Shown here one piece after another: positions 18,771 to 27,298 of a stretch of 57,290 nucleotides of DNA. Made by a program: the position numbers and the translations under genes. Every line of letters begins with the position of its first letter. The first letter of the stretch is position 1. Location: positions 1 through 57,290 of the forward strand of contig NZ_VIKX01000171.1 in assembly GCF_009711935.1 (NCBI RefSeq), written 5' to 3'. Under the pieces are notes generated by a model that saw nothing but the letters and a program-made list of their open reading frames with translations, did no database searches and was not told the origin of the DNA. This DNA is from Dolichospermum sp. UHCC 0259. GTDB taxonomy: Bacteria > Cyanobacteriota > Cyanobacteriia > Cyanobacteriales > Nostocaceae.

Positions 18771-20273
18771 GGTCAAATCACCCAGTTTTATTACACAGCA
18801 CAGCACAAACCAAACCAACTAATTTATGGTAGCGGTCAAACCGCAGTAATTACAGGATGGATGGTAAAACAAGCTGTAGCGAAACATCTACAATCAAATG
18901 AATATGCTGTAATTGGACAGTTATACTCACCCACTAGAGGTATCAACTTACTAATTCGCAATTTATTACTAAATCCTCATGTGCGGTATTTAGTCATTCT
19001 CAACGCTACCAAAGAAGATAAAAATGCCGGTGCTTGTCAATGTTTAAGTGATTTCTTCCGTCATGGTGTGGAAGAAAGTATTAGTGATGCGGGGCGAAAA
19101 TCTTGGGTAATTCGTTCTCAAGTTGTTGGTTATATTGATATTGATATTGATATAAATACCTTGGAAAAATTACGCCATTCTGTAGAAATTCAAGACGCTA
19201 CATCAATTTCTGATGCTGTTGAAAAAATTCAATATTACGCCCAAAAAGAAACAGTTGTACCTTGGGGAACACCTGTAGAATTTCCCATGACTACAGTTGA
19301 ACCAACAGTTTTACCAGGAACACGCTATGGACATAGAATTGAAGGTAAAACAATTGCTGAAACCTGGGTAAAAATCATTCATAGAATTAAAACCACTGGC
19401 ACAATTAGACCAACTGGTTATGATGGTAAATGGCAAGAATTGATAGATTTAATGGCAGTTGTTACCGACGAACCTGATGATTTCTATTTTCCTGAACCCA
19501 ATTATTTACCAATTGATAGAAGTTTTCTAGAAGAGTATATTTCGCAAATTTTAGATGATGCACCCAACCGAGAAGGGGTAAAATATACCTATGGGCAACG
19601 GTTACGTTCTTGGTTTGGAAGAGATCAAATTGAAAAGGTAATTGACAAATTAGCAAAAGATATTGATTCCGCAAGGGCTGTAATGTCCTTATGGGATGCT
19701 AGTCAAGATGATAATGATAATCCACCTTGTCTTAATCATATTTGGGTGAGAATAGTGGATCATGAACTATCTTTAACTGCCACTTTTCGCAGTAATGATA
19801 TGTTTTCAGCTTGGCCAGCAAATGCAATGGGATTAAGGGCTTTACAAAAATATGTTTATAATTCTTTAGTTAAAAAAACTGATCATAAATTAAAAATGGG
19901 AGCATTAATTACCATGAGTCAAAGCGCCCACATTTATGATGATTGTTTTGAAAATGTCGCTAATGTCATTTCATCTCAATATCCTAAAATATCTCAGCAA
20001 AAAGACTATTTTGATCCTGCTGGTAGTTTTATTATTACCATCCAGAATAATCAAATTATTGTCGAACATACAACTCCTGGTTCTGGAGAAGTAGTTAATT
20101 GTTATTCTGGTAAATCTGCACATAAACTTTCCCAGCAAATATTCACAGATTGTCCTGGTTTACAAGTTTCTCATGCAATGTATTTAGGTGTGGAATTGCA
20201 AAAAGCGGAAATGGCTTTGTCTCTGGGAAAAGATTTTATGTATGAGCAGGATAAGTTACTAAAACTACAATAA
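18771..20273 (+). CDS. Thymidylate synthase-like protein with an N-terminal extension
   Basis: 500 residues. The C-terminal ~280 residues match thymidylate synthase (dUMP to dTMP): YGQRLRSWFGRDQIEKVI, then PPCLNHIWV with the catalytic-type Cys, RSNDMFSAWPANAMGLRAL in the dUMP-binding position, and ALITMSQSAHIYDDCFENV. The N-terminal ~170 residues (VIGQLYSPTRGINLLIRNLL, KEDKNAGACQCLSDFF) form a separate alpha/beta domain that is not part of classical ThyA. The last ~85 residues diverge from ThyA. The neighbours downstream are dUTPase and dCTP-deaminase-like genes, which supports a pyrimidine deoxynucleotide role. ATG 18771 was chosen over GTG 18750; neither has a strong ribosome site. Activity is likely but unproven because of the fusion. 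Confidence 0.75.
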   Translation, partial: GQITQFYYTAQHKPNQLIYGSGQTAVITGWMVKQAVAKHLQSNEYAVIGQLYSPTRGINLLIRNLLLNPHVRYLVILNATKEDKNAGACQCLSDFFRHGVEESISDAGRKSWVIRSQVVGYIDIDIDINTLEKLRHSVEIQDATSISDAVEKIQYYAQKETVVPWGTPVEFPMTTVEPTVLPGTRYGHRIEGKTIAETWVKIIHRIKTTGTIRPTGYDGKWQELIDLMAVVTDEPDDFYFPEPNYLPIDRSFLEEYISQILDDAPNREGVKYTYGQRLRSWFGRDQIEKVIDKLAKDIDSARAVMSLWDASQDDNDNPPCLNHIWVRIVDHELSLTATFRSNDMFSAWPANAMGLRALQKYVYNSLVKKTDHKLKMGALITMSQSAHIYDDCFENVANVISSQYPKISQQKDYFDPAGSFIITIQNNQIIVEHTTPGSGEVVNCYSGKSAHKLSQQIFTDCPGLQVSHAMYLGVELQKAEMALSLGKDFMYEQDKLLKLQ

Positions 20274-20340
20274 AATATGCTATCGTTTTACTGTAATCAT
20301 GCCTAAAATTTTTGTTTGAACAGTTAGAGGTACTATTATT

Positions 20341-21180
20341 ATGGCTGTACTTAGCAATATTGATATTGAGAAGGAATTAGTAAACGGCAATATCTCAATA
20401 TTTCCTTTTAGTACGAATAACCTTAAAGCCGCAAGTTATAATTTAACAGCTAGTCATCTAGCATGGAAAATTCCTGAACAAGATGGCGATACTTTTGCTA
20501 CTATTTATGATGGATGTGATAAACTTATTATTCCTGGCAAATCAACTGTTTTAATCGTAACAAATGAAACTATTTGGATTTCTGAAAGAATAGCTGGAAC
20601 TTATCATTCAAAGGTTAGGTTAGTTTCAGAAGGTACAGGTCATATTGGTACTACATTAGATCCTGGATATCTGGGAGTTTCCGTGATAACTATTCATAAT
20701 CATACTAAAAAAAATATAGAGCTAGAGACAGGAAAAACTACTTTTGCATCTCTAATGTTTCAATTTGTCAGAACAAAATCTGAACCTGAAGAACATGATA
20801 ATAATCCTGGAAGACCAGATATTTTAAATAGGGTAGGTCTTACTAATAAAGAGGAAGAGTGGCTATATGAACAATTCAGAAACTCTAAAGTACACTTGCG
20901 GAAAAAATTAGAATCTTCTCAAGAGTTTCAAGATTTAGTAGATAAATCTAAAAAGAATAAAATTGATTTTTCTGTTTTATTTCCTTATATTGCTTATGCT
21001 ATATTTATCATAGCTGGTTCATATTTAGGAGGATTTCTATTAAATAATTCAACCGAATTCAGTAATAAATCTTGGTATTCAACAGCTAACTTTCTTGCAG
21101 ACAAAGGGACTAATGGCATTACTGGAGCATTGATATTACAATTAATTAAAGATATTCAGAAAATAACTAAGCAATCATAA
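20341..21180 (+). CDS. dCTP deaminase/dUTPase-fold protein with a C-terminal membrane anchor
   Basis: 279 residues. Residues 1-165 have the dCTP deaminase/dUTPase fold: [12 protein letters not shown] near 29, [16 protein letters not shown] near 93 and [18 protein letters not shown] near 110. The catalytic Glu of Dcd (LEFxN, present in the true Dcd at 22368-22967) is Thr here (ITIHN), so deamination is doubtful. A charged helical linker ([21 protein letters not shown]) leads to a strong membrane segment ([20 protein letters not shown], about 212-231) and a weaker hydrophobic stretch near the C-terminus. It lies 10 bases before dut and is surely co-translated with it. It may bind nucleotides as a sensor at the membrane; this is inference. 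Confidence 0.7.
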   Translation: MAVLSNIDIEKELVNGNISIFPFSTNNLKAASYNLTASHLAWKIPEQDGDTFATIYDGCDKLIIPGKSTVLIVTNETIWISERIAGTYHSKVRLVSEGTGHIGTTLDPGYLGVSVITIHNHTKKNIELETGKTTFASLMFQFVRTKSEPEEHDNNPGRPDILNRVGLTNKEEEWLYEQFRNSKVHLRKKLESSQEFQDLVDKSKKNKIDFSVLFPYIAYAIFIIAGSYLGGFLLNNSTEFSNKSWYSTANFLADKGTNGITGALILQLIKDIQKITKQS

Positions 21181-21190
21181 AGGAAATATA

Positions 21191-21631
21191 ATGAATCTGA
21201 AAATACTAAAATTACATGAATCAGCAACTATTCCCAAATATGAACACCCGAATGATGCAGGATTAGACTTAATATCTATTGATGAATTAGAACTTCCGGC
21301 TGGAGAAAGCAAATTAATTCATACGGGTATATCCATACAATTACCACCAGGAACTGAGGCTCAAATTCGTCCTAGAAGTGGTTTAGCTCTTAAGCACCAA
21401 ATTACGGTTTTGAATACTCCAGGTACAATAGACGAAGGTTATCGAGGAGAAATAGGTGTAATTTTAATAAATCATGGAAAAGAACCTTTTAAAATATCAA
21501 AAGGAATGAAAATTGCTCAGATGGTTATTGCACCAGTAATTCGTGTTGAAATTGAAGAAGTTGATAGCTTAAGTGATACATCTAGGGGAACTGGTGGTTT
21601 TGGTTCAACGGGAATTACTGCAAATAAGTAG
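21191..21631 (+). CDS. dut: dUTP diphosphatase (dUTPase)
   Basis: Trimeric dUTPase (146 residues) that hydrolyses dUTP to dUMP, keeping uracil out of DNA and feeding thymidylate synthesis. All five motifs are visible: AGLDL (1), PRSGLA (2), [15 protein letters not shown] (3, with the catalytic Asp), the motif-4 region [12 protein letters not shown], and [10 protein letters not shown] (5). The ribosome site AAAGGAAAT lies just before ATG 21191. It is the last gene of a three-gene plus-strand run with the thymidylate-synthase-like and membrane dCTP-deaminase-like genes. Confidence 0.95.
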   Translation: MNLKILKLHESATIPKYEHPNDAGLDLISIDELELPAGESKLIHTGISIQLPPGTEAQIRPRSGLALKHQITVLNTPGTIDEGYRGEIGVILINHGKEPFKISKGMKIAQMVIAPVIRVEIEEVDSLSDTSRGTGGFGSTGITANK

Positions 21632-21679
21632 GTCGTGCGAAAAATATCACTGTAGGTAGCAAAAGAGAATATACTTTTA

Positions 21680-22294
21680 CTAATTGCTAACTATAGCTAC
21701 TAAAATTTTGACTAATTCAGTTAATTCTTCAGGAACTCGATATAATTTTATGTCTTCAATTATTTCTTTTTCCTGACGTTTATAGATAGCAAATCGCCAA
21801 TCTTCTCCAGTAGTTACTGCTCCATAAAGCATAGTTTTATCTGAATTTATCCATTGGTCAAGAGCAATCAATTCCACAGCTAATTGTGTAAATCCTCTAC
21901 TCAAATCCGCTTGTTTAGCTTCAATAACTAATAAACTTTCACTTTTATTAATGTAATAATCTAAACTACCTTTTAATTGGTCACTGACGCTAATAGGATA
22001 TTCAATATTCAATTGAGTTTCTGTAATTTCACAAACTTCTAAAAGAATCGGCGCTATAATTGCTTGTTTACGAGCATCTTCACTGAGTAATTTGACCCGT
22101 TGGAGGTTACGTTCAATTACTCGGTGCAATTCTTTAATATAGCGCGGTGTTGATTCCGTAGTTGGTAACTTTAGCCTTTCACGTTGATAAACACAACCAA
22201 GTTCTGCCAAAATATCCTCTGGAGAAAATGGTAATTCAAAGTATTTACTAAAAGTATAACTTTGACCTGGCTGAATAATTCGGGAGCGACTCAT
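21680..22294 (-). CDS. PD-(D/E)XK nuclease-like hypothetical protein
   Basis: 204 residues. Residues near 115-140 contain LKGSLDYYI followed by LLVIEAKQADLSRGFTQLAVEL. The Asp, then E-A-K on a predicted strand and a Gln in the next helix, is the PD-(D/E)XK nuclease pattern also seen in type I restriction subunits and in many stand-alone cyanobacterial proteins. No methylase or specificity partner lies beside it. It converges on dut and precedes dcd on the same strand. Substrate and role are unknown; a remnant of a restriction or defence gene is possible. Confidence 0.65.
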   Translation of the reverse strand: MSRSRIIQPGQSYTFSKYFELPFSPEDILAELGCVYQRERLKLPTTESTPRYIKELHRVIERNLQRVKLLSEDARKQAIIAPILLEVCEITETQLNIEYPISVSDQLKGSLDYYINKSESLLVIEAKQADLSRGFTQLAVELIALDQWINSDKTMLYGAVTTGEDWRFAIYKRQEKEIIEDIKLYRVPEELTELVKILVAIVSN

Positions 22295-22367
22295 AATATC
22301 ATCTCCGTTTAAAGCACCATTATATCTATTTTGGACTGGGAACAGGAAAATGATTTATTGTTCAAAT

Positions 22368-22967
22368 TTAAATTCTAGCTATTGTAACCATTTCTAACTG
22401 ATCTTGGTATTTACCTCGACGAGTTTCATAACTAACAGCACAGGGTTCACCCTCTAAAAACAGCAATTGCACCACACCCTCATTAGCATAAATACGACAG
22501 TCAGCACTGGAAGAATTAGAGAATTCCAAAGTGAGATGTCCTCGCCAAGCCGCTTCCGCAGGAGTTAAGTTGGCTATTATACCACATCTTGCGTAAGTAG
22601 ATTTACCGATACAGATCGCTGTAATATTGGCTGGAACTTCCAGTTTTTCTAAAGCCACACCCAAACCATAGGAATGAGCAGGTAAGATAAAATAGCTACC
22701 ACTTTCATCCGTATGTAATTGAGTGGACTCTAAATTTTGGGGATTAAAGTTTTTAGGATCAATGACAGTACCAGGAATATGGCGAAAAATCCGAAATTCC
22801 GAGCCAGAAAGCCGGATATCATAGCCGTAAGAAGAAAGTCCGTAACTAATTACAGGTTGCGGAAGCTGAGATGAATCAGGTTGCAATTTACGAATTAAAC
22901 TAGACTCAAAAGGCGAAATCATACCTTTTTGAGCCATTTCGGTAATCCAAAGATCGTTTTTAATCAC
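22368..22967 (-). CDS. dcd: dCTP deaminase
   Basis: Canonical Dcd of 199 residues that converts dCTP to dUTP. The characteristic GKSTYARCGI segment near 125 and AAWRGHLTLEFSN near 145 carry the conserved Arg and the catalytic Glu (LEF). SSYGYDIRLSG near 46 and ALEKLEVP near 106 also fit. ATG 22967 encodes MIKNDLWITEMAQKGMI, the usual N-terminus. Together with the dUTPase and thymidylate-synthase-like genes nearby it gives a full dCTP-dUTP-dUMP-dTMP route. Confidence 0.95.
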   Translation of the reverse strand: MIKNDLWITEMAQKGMISPFESSLIRKLQPDSSQLPQPVISYGLSSYGYDIRLSGSEFRIFRHIPGTVIDPKNFNPQNLESTQLHTDESGSYFILPAHSYGLGVALEKLEVPANITAICIGKSTYARCGIIANLTPAEAAWRGHLTLEFSNSSSADCRIYANEGVVQLLFLEGEPCAVSYETRRGKYQDQLEMVTIARI

Positions 22968-23024
22968 AATTTAACGGTTAATTCAAACAGAATTACTAGC
23001 ATACCGTAAACAAAGCCCTCTGTC

Positions 23025-23561
23025 TTAAGGTTGATGACTGCGACGAATTTCTGTAATTTGATCTGCTACATCTAAAAGAGACTGGGGCATCTGAGAACCT
23101 GTGAGGATAATATCAACATGAGGGGGACGGTGAGACAGAAACTCTAACACCTCGGTTTCTGGAATTAAACCGAAATTAATCGCTAAACTCAACTCATCTA
23201 ATACCAATAAAGAATACTTACCTTCATTAACTACCTTTTGAGTATGTTGCCAAAGTTGTTGCAAAGCTAGATTTTCCGCTGCGTCTAAATCGGAATTATC
23301 AATACAACGGGGCAAATCACAGCGAATCCAATCTAAATGTTGTCCCATTTGGGTGGGTCGTTCATGTCCTTGACGAATCCCACCTTTGAGGAATTGGACT
23401 ATTAATACTGGTGTACCTTGTCCAGCAATTCTCAGTGCTTGTGCCATCACGCTGGTAAAAAAGCTCCGCTGGGGGCTAGTGAAAACTTGTACCAGTCCTT
23501 CTACGGAATATGGTAAGCTGAGGGTTGAATTTAGACCTGGGGTTTCTAATTGGGCAACCAT
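23025..23561 (-). CDS. CobO/BtuR-like corrinoid adenosyltransferase homologue with a degenerate P-loop
   Basis: 178 residues with the RecA-like fold of ATP:corrinoid adenosyltransferases: VLIVQFLKGG near 52, LLVLDELSLAINFGLI near 118 (the DEL/N site) and VDIILTGSQMPQSLLDVAD near 149. The glycine-rich Walker A expected at the N-terminus (GxGKGKT) is replaced by TSPQRSFFTS, without the Gly-Lys pair. It is therefore either a non-catalytic relative or uses nucleotide differently. Similar P-loop-less forms occur in cyanobacteria. It stands alone between dcd and an NMP kinase gene. Confidence 0.7.
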   Translation of the reverse strand: MVAQLETPGLNSTLSLPYSVEGLVQVFTSPQRSFFTSVMAQALRIAGQGTPVLIVQFLKGGIRQGHERPTQMGQHLDWIRCDLPRCIDNSDLDAAENLALQQLWQHTQKVVNEGKYSLLVLDELSLAINFGLIPETEVLEFLSHRPPHVDIILTGSQMPQSLLDVADQITEIRRSHQP

Positions 23562-23795
23562 AAGAGGGTGTTTGAAAACTCACTATAAATTTAATGACTT
23601 ACATTTAAGGGTAAATCTTTGCTAATTGCAAAACATATAGTTATCATACAGCAGTATTTGCAAGGAAAACAGCCTTGATATTTCGCTTTAACTTTCGCAC
23701 TGATTTGGAGATATTTTTTCCACAAATGATTTAGGATTGCTATAACAAAAGATACTTCAACAATAGTGAATTTTATATAAGAGGATTACGTTGTG

Positions 23796-24371
23796 ATGAG
23801 ATTGGTAGTTTTGGGAGGTTCAGGGGCTGGGAAAAGCACTCAAGCACAAAGGCTGGGGAAGTTTTTTAATGTTCCTTTGGTTTCTACTGGTGAAACTTTA
23901 CGAGAAGCGATATATGGAAACAATCAGGATAATACATACGATGAATTAAATGATTTAGTTATCGAAGCTAAACCTTATTTGGAACAGGGAGAATTAGTTC
24001 CAGATGAAATGATGATTGAATTTATTAAAGTCCGTCTTAAGCAACCTGATGTAAATAATGGTTGGATTTTAGAGGGTTATCCCCGGACTGCTTTTCAATG
24101 TGAAGAATTGGATTTTTTGTTGGAAGATTTAGGACAAAATCTCGATTGGGCAATTTATCTACAAGTTTCCGCAGCAGTTATGGTTAGTCGTTCTGTGGGG
24201 CGTTTACTTCCTGATGATCAACTGGAAATTGTCCAGCGTCGGGTAGAGTTATTTTACGATCGCACTATCCCCATTTTAGAATACTACGATCGCCGTCATC
24301 GCCTCTTAACTATTAATGGTGATCAGTCCCCAGAACAAGTACAGCAAAATATTTTGACTTTATTAGGGTGA
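23796..24371 (+). CDS. Adenylate kinase-like nucleoside monophosphate kinase
   Basis: 191 residues. Walker A GGSGAGKST near 7-15 and the NMP-binding motif STGETLREAI near 30 are clear. EGYPRTAFQCEELDFLL near 88 matches the conserved G-[FY]-P-R-T of adenylate kinases. The lid is very short. It is probably a cyanobacterial adenylate kinase family member, but which NMP it uses cannot be told. GAGG about 11 bases upstream serves either GTG 23793 or ATG 23796; ATG was chosen. It is followed by repeats and rph. Confidence 0.8.
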   Translation: MRLVVLGGSGAGKSTQAQRLGKFFNVPLVSTGETLREAIYGNNQDNTYDELNDLVIEAKPYLEQGELVPDEMMIEFIKVRLKQPDVNNGWILEGYPRTAFQCEELDFLLEDLGQNLDWAIYLQVSAAVMVSRSVGRLLPDDQLEIVQRRVELFYDRTIPILEYYDRRHRLLTINGDQSPEQVQQNILTLLG

Positions 24372-24408
24372 TTGGTAATGGGTAATTGGTAATTGGTAAT
24401 TGGTAATA
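24372..24408. repeat. GGTAATT heptamer repeats
   Basis: Units of GGTAATT/GGTAATG repeat about five times directly after the NMP kinase stop codon. This is another STRR-type tract. Confidence 0.8.
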
Positions 24409-24474
24409 AATAGTTTTATTGCTACTACTCAGTTATTCTATAAGGCAGTAAGCAAAATTCAAAAGGCAATTTCC

Positions 24475-25218
24475 ATGACTTGGCAACGTCCTGACGGGAG
24501 AACCCCTGGTGAACTCCGTCCCCATAGTTTTTATCCTAATTTCACTCGCTTTGCACCTGGTTCTGTTTTAGCGAAAGCTGGTGATACTCAGGTTCTGTGT
24601 ACGGTTAGTGTGGCGGAAGGAGTGCCTAAATTTTTGACTGGTAGTGGGAAGGGTTGGTTAACTGCTGAATATAGAATGTTGCCTTCTGCTACCCAGAAAC
24701 GCCAGGAACGGGAATTGATGAAATTGTCGGGCAGAACCCAGGAAATTCAACGTTTAATTGGGCGGAGTTTAAGGGCTGCGGTGGATTTTGAGGCATTGGG
24801 AGAACGAACCCTGACTGTGGATACAGATGTGCTGCAAGCTGACGCAGGAACGAGGACAATGGCAATTACGGGGGGTTTTGTGGCTTTGGCTTATGCTATT
24901 TCCCAATTATTGCACCAGGGGGTGATCGAGCGATCGCCTTTATGTGGACAAATAGCAGCAGTTTCTGTAGGCTTGTTGCAGGGTGAACCATTTTTGGATC
25001 TTAACTATGTTGAAGATGTAGCCGCAGATGTGGATTTTAACGTAGTCATGAACCATAAAATGAACATTATTGAAGTTCAGGGAACAGCGGAAGCGGGAAG
25101 TTTTAGTCGTCAGCAATTGAATCAAATGCTAGATTTTTCGGAACAAGGTATCCAGGAATTATTAACTGCTCAAAGAAATGCTATTAGTGATTGGAATACT
25201 CTATTTGTAGAAACTTAA
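24475..25218 (+). CDS. rph: Ribonuclease PH
   Basis: A phosphate-dependent 3'-5' exoribonuclease (247 residues) that trims tRNA 3' ends. Landmarks are [15 protein letters not shown] at the start, [15 protein letters not shown] near 43, [12 protein letters not shown] near 62, [17 protein letters not shown] near 82 and [15 protein letters not shown] near 115; these include the phosphate-binding GxR and the RNase PH fold. ATG 24475 gives the conserved [10 protein letters not shown]-terminus; an open extension upstream lies over the repeat tract and was rejected. Confidence 0.96.
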   Translation: MTWQRPDGRTPGELRPHSFYPNFTRFAPGSVLAKAGDTQVLCTVSVAEGVPKFLTGSGKGWLTAEYRMLPSATQKRQERELMKLSGRTQEIQRLIGRSLRAAVDFEALGERTLTVDTDVLQADAGTRTMAITGGFVALAYAISQLLHQGVIERSPLCGQIAAVSVGLLQGEPFLDLNYVEDVAADVDFNVVMNHKMNIIEVQGTAEAGSFSRQQLNQMLDFSEQGIQELLTAQRNAISDWNTLFVET

Positions 25219-25252
25219 ATTTTCATAATTCCCTAGTAAAAAAATTTAATTA

Positions 25253-26038
25253 GTGGCCGTAAACTTGCAACCAAAAAGAAATTTAGCACAATCTTGGATA
25301 ATTCGCTGTTTGTCAGTATTTCTGTTGTTCGGTCAAATTTTACTGCATTTCCTGCGCGGAAAAACTTACTATCGCAAGATATTAGAACATACAGTGACAG
25401 CAGGACCCGTTTCCCTCCCTCCAGTATTATTAGTTAGCGGTTTTGCGGGAATGATTTTTACAATTCAAACCGCTAGAGAATTAGTCAGATTTGGGGCTGT
25501 AGATACAGTTGGTGGTGTATTTGCTTTAGCATTTTGTCGAGAACTAGCGCCAATTTTAACAGCTAGTGTTATCGCCGGACAAGTCGGTTCAGCTTTTGCA
25601 GCGGAATTAGGAGCAATGCGGGTAACAGAGCAAATTGACGCTTTATATATGCTCAGAACAGACCCTATTGATTATCTTGTCCTACCCAGAGTCATTGCTT
25701 GCTGTTTAATGATGCCTGTAATGATGATTTTTGCTGTAGTTACAGGTGTTATGGGTGGTGCTTTTGCGGCTATGCAATTTTATCAGGTTGTTCCTGAAAC
25801 ATTCTTAGAATCGGTGAGAAATTTTTTATTACCATCAGATATTCTGATTATTTTGCTGAAGGGGTTGATTTTTGGGGCTATAGTATCGGTTAATGGCTGT
25901 AGTTGGGGACTGACAACTCAAGGAGGCGCAAAGGAAGTGGGAGAATCAGCAACAACTTCTGTAGTAACTACTTGGGTGGCAATTTTCATTATGGATTTTA
26001 TCTTGGCGTTACTACTGTTTGAGAAACCCTTGCTATAA
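25253..26038 (+). CDS. MlaE-type ABC transporter permease
   Basis: 261 residues with five or six hydrophobic segments. The MlaE/TRIC-like permease motifs are visible: VLLVSGFAGMIFTIQTA near 58, ALAFCRELAPILTASVIAGQVG near 98 and ELGAMRVTEQIDALYML near 122. Homologues move lipids between the membranes in Gram-negative bacteria and chloroplasts (Mla/TGD pathway). The start is GTG 25253. No ATPase or MCE-domain partner is adjacent, so those subunits are elsewhere. Confidence 0.88.
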   Translation: MAVNLQPKRNLAQSWIIRCLSVFLLFGQILLHFLRGKTYYRKILEHTVTAGPVSLPPVLLVSGFAGMIFTIQTARELVRFGAVDTVGGVFALAFCRELAPILTASVIAGQVGSAFAAELGAMRVTEQIDALYMLRTDPIDYLVLPRVIACCLMMPVMMIFAVVTGVMGGAFAAMQFYQVVPETFLESVRNFLLPSDILIILLKGLIFGAIVSVNGCSWGLTTQGGAKEVGESATTSVVTTWVAIFIMDFILALLLFEKPLL

Positions 26039-26112
26039 GTATCGCAGGAGTCAGGAGGAAGAAGCAAAATTAATTGAACATTTTAAAATTAATCCCTAAA
26101 CCGATAAATTAT

Positions 26113-26174
26113 GTAGGGGCAAACCCCCTGTGGTTGCCATAAGAACGGGGTAGGCACGGGGGCGCTACCCCTAC
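26113..26174. repeat. Extragenic inverted repeat (GTAGGGG...CCCCTAC)
   Basis: GTAGGGGCAAACCCCC is matched by GGGGGCGCTACCCCTAC about 30 bases later, forming a long imperfect hairpin between the permease and the hydrolase genes. The GTAGGGG/CCCCTAC ends recur in cyanobacterial dispersed repeats. It could act as a terminator, but it has no T-run. Confidence 0.7.
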
Positions 26175-26271
26175 TTAAGTATTTATGGGATTTGTTTATC
26201 TATTACCTATTTATAGGATGATGATATTAGCACTTGTATGGTGTTGTTGCAGTCGTCAATAGGAAAAAAGC

Positions 26272-27123
26272 GTGTCAATTCAAGAACATAAAATTACAGT
26301 AGATTCTCTAGAATGGTTTTATCGAGAAGCTGAACCAATTGGGAGAACTGATTTAATCCCTGTGTTATTTTTACACGGGATAGTTGCTCAAAGTTATAGT
26401 TGGAGAAATATTATACCTAGTTTAGCAGCACAGGGAAATAGAGCGATCGCACCTGACTGGATTGGTTGTGGATTTTCCGGTACACCAGAAAAACAGGATT
26501 TTGCTTATACTCCGGACGCATTTATCACCGCCTTAGCAGGATTTGTTCAAGCTTTAGAATTAGAAAAAGTTTCCCTAGTTGTTCAAGGTTTTTTAGGTTC
26601 AGTTGGCTTACAATACGCCCTTCGTTATCCTGAAAAAGTTGCTAATATTGCTATTTTAAATACACCCATTTCTACAGCAGCAAAATTACCTTGGAAAATC
26701 AAACAAATGGGTTTGCCTTTTGCAGGAGATATGATTACCCAAGATCCTTTATTAGTTGATAGAACCCTAGAAGGTGGAAGTCGTTATCGTGTTGAAGATC
26801 AAGATTTAGATATTTATAGAAAACCCTTTTTGAAAAGTTCTTCTCCTGGGAGAAGTCTCCTAGCAACAATTCGCAATTTCCAACTAGAAAAAGCCATGCT
26901 AGAAATAGAAAATGGGTTCAAAGAATGGCAACAACCTATTTTAGTCCAATGGGGCATGATTGATCCTTGGTTATCTGTAGATATGGCAGAAACTTTTGTA
27001 AAATCTGTACCCAATGGGGAAATAATCAAACTTAATAATGTTGGACATTATCCCCAAGAACATTATCATGAAGTGATTTTACAAGATTTACTCCCATTTG
27101 TTCGGCGTTCCCAATCGAATTAA
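26272..27123 (+). CDS. Alpha/beta hydrolase-fold protein, nucleophile apparently missing
   Basis: 283 residues resembling the haloalkane-dehalogenase/epoxide-hydrolase branch: FLHGIVAQSYSWRNIIPSL near 34 (oxyanion HG), AIAPDWIGCGFSGTP near 60, ILVQWGMIDPWL near 222 and a late GHYPQEHYHE His near 260. At the nucleophile elbow the sequence is VVQGFLGSVG. Aligned to VxHDWGG or VQDWGG, the Asp/Ser nucleophile is Gly. So it may be non-catalytic or use another residue. GTG 26272 was chosen as the start, with AGGAAA about 6 bases upstream. It stands alone. Confidence 0.75.
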   Translation: MSIQEHKITVDSLEWFYREAEPIGRTDLIPVLFLHGIVAQSYSWRNIIPSLAAQGNRAIAPDWIGCGFSGTPEKQDFAYTPDAFITALAGFVQALELEKVSLVVQGFLGSVGLQYALRYPEKVANIAILNTPISTAAKLPWKIKQMGLPFAGDMITQDPLLVDRTLEGGSRYRVEDQDLDIYRKPFLKSSSPGRSLLATIRNFQLEKAMLEIENGFKEWQQPILVQWGMIDPWLSVDMAETFVKSVPNGEIIKLNNVGHYPQEHYHEVILQDLLPFVRRSQSN

Positions 27124-27217
27124 AGATCAACCTGCATTTCTTATTCTCTGCTATCCTTCTTTCTTTCTCTAATGCTTAACCCAAATCTGGTTTTACATCT
27201 AACACCTTAACAAGTTT

Positions 27218-27250
27218 AGATCCACGACTTCTCAAAGAAGTCGTGGATCT
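27218..27250. repeat. 33-bp palindrome, copy 2 of 3
   Basis: AGATCCACGACTTCTC...AAGAAGTCGTGGATCT, related to the palindromes at 6796-6828 and 40078-40110. One stem position differs from the others, and a matching change on the other arm keeps the pairing. Confidence 0.85.
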
Positions 27251-27298
27251 GGGGCTGGTAATATATGGTAAAATTGAATTCAAAACCACACACAAAAC

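Noticed and set aside
22368-22967. dcd as an antiphage-type dCTP deaminase
   Set aside because: It has the normal housekeeping sequence and length, with the catalytic Glu. No defence features are fused to it.
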